Source: Kocuria sp. (GTDB lineage: Bacteria; Actinomycetota; Actinomycetes; Actinomycetales; Micrococcaceae). Taken from it: 9,446 bases of DNA. The position numbers and the translations under genes are program-made. The notes under the pieces were generated by a model. That model made no database searches. It saw only the letters and a list, made by a program, of their open reading frames with translations, and had not been told where the DNA came from. Each line of letters starts with the position of its first letter. The first letter of the stretch is position 1. This document shows, piece after piece, positions 6,130-9,446 of the stretch. Location: assembly GCA_030453435.1 (NCBI GenBank), contig JAKDKI010000063.1, positions 1 to 9,446 on the forward strand, read 5' to 3'.

Positions 6130-7944
6130 ATGCGTCTTCGGATTAGCACTGAGCACTGGGACTTTACGCTTGAGGGGTCCAATCGGCCCAGTGTTTGGGA
6201 GGCCTCAACTGACGGAACGGAATCCCGCTTCCGAATCAGGGTCGGCGAGCGTGACCAAATCGTTGAAGTAGCGTCGGGAGGTGAGATCAGCAGACCGGAA
6301 GCGCGGCATTTCGAAGGTATCGGTGCACAGGTATTCGAGGAGACGGGATACCGTCTCAGTATAGTGAGCAGGGCTGGTGGTAAACCAACGTTGAAACACC
6401 TCGACCGGAGTTTAATTCGGGATGTGCAACCGATCCCCGGCAATGAATCGGTCCTTAGCGGTCACATTAACTTCCGGTCTCAGATTGGCGACAGTCGGTT
6501 CGTCGTCGGTGACGAGAAATACACGATGGAAGTCGTGGTGGAAGTCCGGCCAACCAAGCTCGACTACCGTATGGATTACGAGGACCTGCTTGAAGGGGTC
6601 AGTGGCCTGACTCGGCAACTAGTGCTGGAGTTTCTGCGTGCCACCACTAGAGGCGCCGATGTCCAGCACGGGCAGGACAGCCGTCGAATTGAGTGGCTAC
6701 TGCTCCTTCGATCGGAGATTACAGTGCTCGAGCGCGCTCTAAGCTTCATCGTGTTGAACCCACACAGGCAACTGTCGAGGGAATCACGAGTCCTCAGTTC
6801 TAGCAGCATCAAGCGCCATTCGGCGACAAGTCGGAGGGCCATTGCCCGGGGGCGCGGTGAAGGCGAGTGGACCACCTCTCCCGGTGTTGGGCGTCACCGC
6901 TCCCGGCTTCCTGCTTCTGCTCCGTTCGAGACGACGGACAACGGTGAGAACCGCTGGATTAGGCAACAGCTGGAGCGCGCTGTTACCGCGCTCTCGGTGC
7001 TGCGGAAGTCCTTCGAGAATTCTCGAGTGCGTCGCGACGGCCAGAAAGCCTCTGTGCGGTCAGAGGAGATCGTAATCGAGCTGAAGCGGATGGAAGAGTC
7101 GCTCTCCCCGTTCCTCGTACGCTTCCCGTTCGCAGAGGCGACCGGGTCGATCCCGCTCTCGTTCACTTCGCTGACGCTTCAAGGGCGTCCCGGGTACCGG
7201 GAGGCATATCAATCACTGCTGCGCCTGAATATGGCGATAACAGTCGGGGGAGACGCCCTCGACGTCCCTGTCAGCGATTTGTCTGAGCTATACGAGGTCT
7301 GGTGCTTCCTAGCCGTCATACAACAGGTGGCGCTCGCACTCGACCTCGATGTGGACGTGACGCAATTGGTGGAGGTCAGAGACAACGGGATTCGGCTTGC
7401 GGTAGCTCCTGGTATGACAAGTACGATCCTGCTGCAAGGTGATTCCGGGTATGCAAAAGTCTCCTATAATCGCGAGTACCGGATGCTATCAGGCGTGCAG
7501 AAACCTGACATAGTCATCGAGCTGGTTCGGGCCAGTATGCCCCCAGTCCTTCTGCTCCTTGATGCCAAATATAGAGTCGACACAACCCCTGCATATGTAA
7601 AGAGCTTTGGGTGTCCAGGCCCGCCCGCGGACGCGGTTGGTCAGCTTCACCGCTATCGTGACGCTATCGTCGTTCGCTATCCGAAGTACGGGCGGGGTCG
7701 CCCAGTGGTCAGGGCGGTCGCGCTTTTCCCACTTAGTGCCGAGCATTCGGAACTGTGGACCCGACACACCTACTACAAGTCGATAGAGGAAGTTGGAATC
7801 GGTGCACTGCCGTTCCTGCCTACTAATACATCGATGGTTGCGGAGTGGGTGCGCACGGCGGTGCGGTCGAGACCCGAAGCGTTGGCCTGGCCGGGCCCCG
7901 ATTTCATCGCTTGGAGTCGAGTCAGGTTGCGCGATGAGCATTGA
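6130..7944 (+). CDS. McrC-like DUF2357 protein with PD-(D/E)XK nuclease domain
   Basis: The 604-residue product has the layout of DUF2357/McrC-like nucleases. A beta-rich N-terminal domain covers about 1-150 and a helical region follows. The DUF2357 hallmark FETTDNGENRWIRQQL has its ENR at 273-275 (compare the family's T-D-x-x-ENR pattern). A C-terminal PD-(D/E)XK fold follows: PD at 459-460, then DAKYR with D478 and K480, and the helix motif Q-x-H-x-Y-R-D. D460, D478 and K480 are the predicted metal-dependent catalytic set, and all are intact. A Ser/Arg-rich stretch at about 218-265 looks like a flexible linker. It is longer than E. coli McrC (about 350 residues), mainly at the N-terminus. 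ATG 6130 lies two bases after the McrB-like stop with only a weak ribosome site, suggesting translational coupling; an in-frame TTG at 6118 is less likely. It should be the cutting subunit of the complex. Confidence 0.9.
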   Translation: MRLRISTEHWDFTLEGSNRPSVWEASTDGTESRFRIRVGERDQIVEVASGGEISRPEARHFEGIGAQVFEETGYRLSIVSRAGGKPTLKHLDRSLIRDVQPIPGNESVLSGHINFRSQIGDSRFVVGDEKYTMEVVVEVRPTKLDYRMDYEDLLEGVSGLTRQLVLEFLRATTRGADVQHGQDSRRIEWLLLLRSEITVLERALSFIVLNPHRQLSRESRVLSSSSIKRHSATSRRAIARGRGEGEWTTSPGVGRHRSRLPASAPFETTDNGENRWIRQQLERAVTALSVLRKSFENSRVRRDGQKASVRSEEIVIELKRMEESLSPFLVRFPFAEATGSIPLSFTSLTLQGRPGYREAYQSLLRLNMAITVGGDALDVPVSDLSELYEVWCFLAVIQQVALALDLDVDVTQLVEVRDNGIRLAVAPGMTSTILLQGDSGYAKVSYNREYRMLSGVQKPDIVIELVRASMPPVLLLLDAKYRVDTTPAYVKSFGCPGPPADAVGQLHRYRDAIVVRYPKYGRGRPVVRAVALFPLSAEHSELWTRHTYYKSIEEVGIGALPFLPTNTSMVAEWVRTAVRSRPEALAWPGPDFIAWSRVRLRDEH

Positions 7945-8932
7945 CAGCGATACTGTTCCAAGCTTGCCAAGCGGCCTCACTTTGTTTCTCAGCAAGATAG
8001 CGGAGATGGATCGCCGAGACTAGCGACCGCTGCTCGTCTGTCTCACTAGCGGCTGCAAGGGCCCTTACGAAATCGTCTAAACTCGCCTCCTGGCAAAGAT
8101 TTGCTTTGGTCAGATGGCTCTTGTAACGATCGACTGTCAAATGTGAGTTGTTGTCCTCCCTGTGGTGTAATACGAGGAGGGTTGGTTGGCGAGTCTGTTC
8201 AAGCCAGTCAATCGACAGTGCAGCAGCGAGCGCGTGGCATCGAACGAGCTGATTAACCGATTGGGTCGCGAAAACCTCACCCGGATCCTGCCACAGTTCG
8301 GTGTCCGTCGCGAGTTTCCTATACGGCGCACGGTCAATGCTCACTCGTCGACTGCTGAATCGGTCGGCGTACTTCACCTCGATTGCTAGGAGTTCCTCGC
8401 CTGAATTTGTTTCGAGCAGAACTACTGCGTCGAGTCGGGTCATGTCATTCAAGAACTTGCTTCGACGAGCCGGTGCGTATTCAATCCAAATGTGATGCAC
8501 GACGTCTATGTCGGTGCGTCCAAGGACGAGCGAGAGTGATCTTGCCGCCCAGGTCTTGTCCTCGATTAGGGGCCCAAATAGGTTTAAACTTAAAGCCTGA
8601 CTGGACGTCAGGTATTTAGTGCACCTGATGGGTTCTAAACCCCATCCTTCAGTGCGCCTCTGCAGGTAAAGCTTCCTGGCGGCATCGGAAGTGAAGTTGT
8701 TTCCCATTTTCGCATCGCTGTCAGTGAGAACGCTGCCGCACGGGCGTGCAGGGCGGGCCTCAGTTGAACCGTAATGGGGCAGTTCTAGAATTTCGGCTCG
8801 ATACCACGACTGATGGAAGCGTCGCCGACGGACAAATGTCGGCTCTTGCGGGCGTTGCTCACCGATTAACTCCAGGAGGTCTTTCGTCGCAAGATGCGAG
8901 GTTGCGCCACCGACGTTCAATCGAGATACCAC
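7922..8932 (-). CDS. PD-(D/E)XK nuclease-like protein (PGN_0703-type), possible second restriction nuclease
   Basis: The 336-residue product contains the segment YLTSSQALSLNLFGPL (107-122). I recall this as typical of the PGN_0703-like restriction-endonuclease-fold family, where an SSQA-x-x-x-N-x-FGPL motif precedes the active site. A nuclease core follows: TRLDAVVLLE with D168, then LLAIEVKYAD with E185 and K187. This D...ExK arrangement is the PD-(D/E)XK catalytic set, and E151 may also contribute. The helical C-terminal half includes QSVNQLVRCHALA. The start is GTG 8932, with a weak GGTAGG-like site upstream; ATG at residue 76 is too late to keep the N-terminal region. The stop overlaps the end of the McrC-like gene by 23 bases in convergent orientation, with no terminator between them. 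It could be an added effector of the same system or an independent gene; substrate and specificity are unknown. Confidence 0.8.
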   Translation of the reverse strand: MVSRLNVGGATSHLATKDLLELIGEQRPQEPTFVRRRRFHQSWYRAEILELPHYGSTEARPARPCGSVLTDSDAKMGNNFTSDAARKLYLQRRTEGWGLEPIRCTKYLTSSQALSLNLFGPLIEDKTWAARSLSLVLGRTDIDVVHHIWIEYAPARRSKFLNDMTRLDAVVLLETNSGEELLAIEVKYADRFSSRRVSIDRAPYRKLATDTELWQDPGEVFATQSVNQLVRCHALAAALSIDWLEQTRQPTLLVLHHREDNNSHLTVDRYKSHLTKANLCQEASLDDFVRALAAASETDEQRSLVSAIHLRYLAEKQSEAAWQAWNSIAVNAHRAT

Positions 8933-9034
8933 GAATTTACCTACCGTTCAGCGCACAGCTTGTGTCGCGCGGTGCTAGTCCAGTCTATCCGCCCGCCATC
9001 ATGCGAACGTCTATGAAGTAAGAAGGAGATGAAG

Positions 9035-9067
9035 TTAGTGCGAGACAGTGCTTATGGCTTGCGCTAA
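9035..9067. repeat. imperfect dyad and phased direct repeat over the recombinase promoter
   Basis: TTAGTGCGA (9035-9043) and TTGCGCTAA (9059-9067) are inverted copies matching at 7 of 9 positions. AGTGC also occurs twice, at 9037-9041 and 9047-9051, exactly 10 bp apart, which is one helical turn. The dyad overlaps the proposed -35 and -10, so it could be a repressor operator. It could also be part of a recombinase binding site. Confidence 0.35.
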
Positions 9068-9070
9068 TCT
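9042..9070 (+). promoter_or_regulatory. probable leaderless promoter of the serine recombinase gene
   Basis: The -35 GAGACA (9042-9047) matches TTGACA at 4 of 6 positions. It is separated by 17 bases from the -10 TAATCT (9065-9070), which matches TATAAT-type TANNNT. Six bases separate the -10 from GTG 9077, so the transcript should begin at or next to the start codon. No Shine-Dalgarno precedes it. Confidence 0.6.
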
Positions 9071-9076
9071 GGACCT

Positions 9077-9446
9077 GTGAATGAGCGCGCTTCGACACCC
9101 CTCAAGGCAGTCATCTACCTCCGCATCTCGCAGGACCGCGAGATGGACGGGCTCGCTATCGACCGCCAGCGCGAGGACTGCGAGAACCTCGCCCGGTTCC
9201 GGCGCTGGGAGGTCGTTGAGACCTACGTTGACCAGTCGAAGAGCGCCACCGACCGGACCGCGATCCGCCCGGACTACGACCGCATGGTCGCTGACTACCA
9301 GTACGGTCGGTTCGACGCGATCATCTGCTACGACCTTGACAGGCTCACCAGGCAGCCCCGGCAGTTGGAGGACTGGATCGACGCTGCCGAGCTGCGAGGC
9401 CTTGCCCTTGTCACGGCCAACGGCGATGCCGACCTCTCCACCGACG
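9077..9446 (+). CDS. large serine recombinase / integrase, N-terminal part (truncated by window edge)
   Basis: The visible 123 residues form the catalytic resolvase/invertase-type domain. KAVIYLRISQD at 10-20 contains the nucleophile S18. The motif LAIDRQREDC is at 26-35 and the conserved YDLDRLTRQP at 85-94 includes R89. Large serine recombinases integrate phages and genomic islands through a 5'-phosphoserine-DNA intermediate at short unrelated attB/attP sites. The rest (recombinase, zinc-ribbon and coiled-coil domains) would lie to the right, so whether this is a full-length integrase cannot be seen. GTG 9077 is chosen because it lies at the predicted transcription start and opens the conserved frame; ATG 9081 is in another frame. 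Third positions are strongly GC-rich compared with the restriction genes to its left. It is the likely agent of the insertion at ychF. Confidence 0.92.
   Translation, partial: MNERASTPLKAVIYLRISQDREMDGLAIDRQREDCENLARFRRWEVVETYVDQSKSATDRTAIRPDYDRMVADYQYGRFDAIICYDLDRLTRQPRQLEDWIDAAELRGLALVTANGDADLSTD

Larger units (their letters stand above)
8933..9076. other. divergent intergenic region between nuclease and recombinase genes
   Basis: This 144-bp stretch separates two divergently transcribed genes and must hold both promoters. On the minus strand a -10-like TAGACT at 8987-8982 could serve the nuclease gene, leaving a leader of about 40 bases, though no convincing -35 is seen. On the plus strand it contains the recombinase promoter and a dyad described separately. 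AAGGAG at 9023-9028 followed directly by ATG opens only a 12-codon frame and is not called as a gene. Confidence 0.5.

Noticed and set aside
7922..7944. Terminator between the convergent McrC-like and nuclease genes
   Set aside because: The two coding regions overlap here and no hairpin with a T-run is visible on either strand.
9023..9067. Possible 12-codon gene starting at ATG 9029 after AAGGAG
   Set aside because: The AAGGAG directly abuts the ATG without spacing, the peptide is very short, and the frame runs through the recombinase promoter. It could be a leader peptide but nothing else supports this.
1..9446. CRISPR arrays, tRNA or rRNA genes, insertion-sequence terminal repeats
   Set aside because: No regularly spaced repeats, no cloverleaf with a T-loop, and no transposase frame with flanking inverted repeats were seen. 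The only mobility gene is the serine recombinase.

Overview
The window looks like the chromosome of a high-GC Gram-positive actinobacterium, most likely Corynebacterium or a close relative. The reasons are GC-rich wobble positions in the host genes, frequent GTG starts, start codons lying just downstream of -10 hexamers with no Shine-Dalgarno (leaderless messages), and a YchF sequence of corynebacterial/mycobacterial type. The genus is an inference from recalled family sequences, not from a search.

Region 1 (1-3125) is ordinary host chromosome. It holds the 3' end of an unidentified gene, an aminoglycoside-phosphotransferase-fold (APH) kinase one base downstream, a convergent SRPBCC/AHSA1-type small-molecule-binding protein, and, divergent from that, the universally conserved ATPase ychF. 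ychF appears to be read from a leaderless promoter.

Region 2 (about 3096-9446, running off the right edge) looks like a mobile defence island joined to the 3' end of ychF. The expected last residues of YchF (FRFNV in recalled relatives) are replaced by a different 11-residue tail after EFR. From there gene content and base composition change. Four same-strand genes follow with almost no spacing: a beta-class DNA methyltransferase (IV...I motif order), a 240-residue protein of unknown function, a McrB-like AAA+ motor, and a McrC-like DUF2357 protein with a PD-(D/E)XK nuclease site. This resembles the methylase-linked McrBC-type restriction systems (LlaI, LlaJI, BsuMI), with the unknown second protein as a possible extra specificity or adaptor subunit. 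A second PD-(D/E)XK nuclease-like gene lies on the opposite strand, overlapping the end of the McrC-like gene tail to tail.

Region 3 (8933-9446) has a 144-bp divergent intergenic segment with a good promoter embedded in a dyad, then the start of a large serine recombinase truncated by the window edge. The recombinase is the obvious candidate for having inserted the island into ychF. The other attachment site must lie to the right, outside the window.

Proposed working model (inference): the methyltransferase marks host sites. The McrB-like motor and DUF2357 nuclease, perhaps guided by the unknown protein, cut unmodified or wrongly modified DNA. The convergent nuclease is either a second effector or an independent passenger. 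The GTG of the methyltransferase overlaps the new ychF stop codon, so the operon may ride on ychF transcription.
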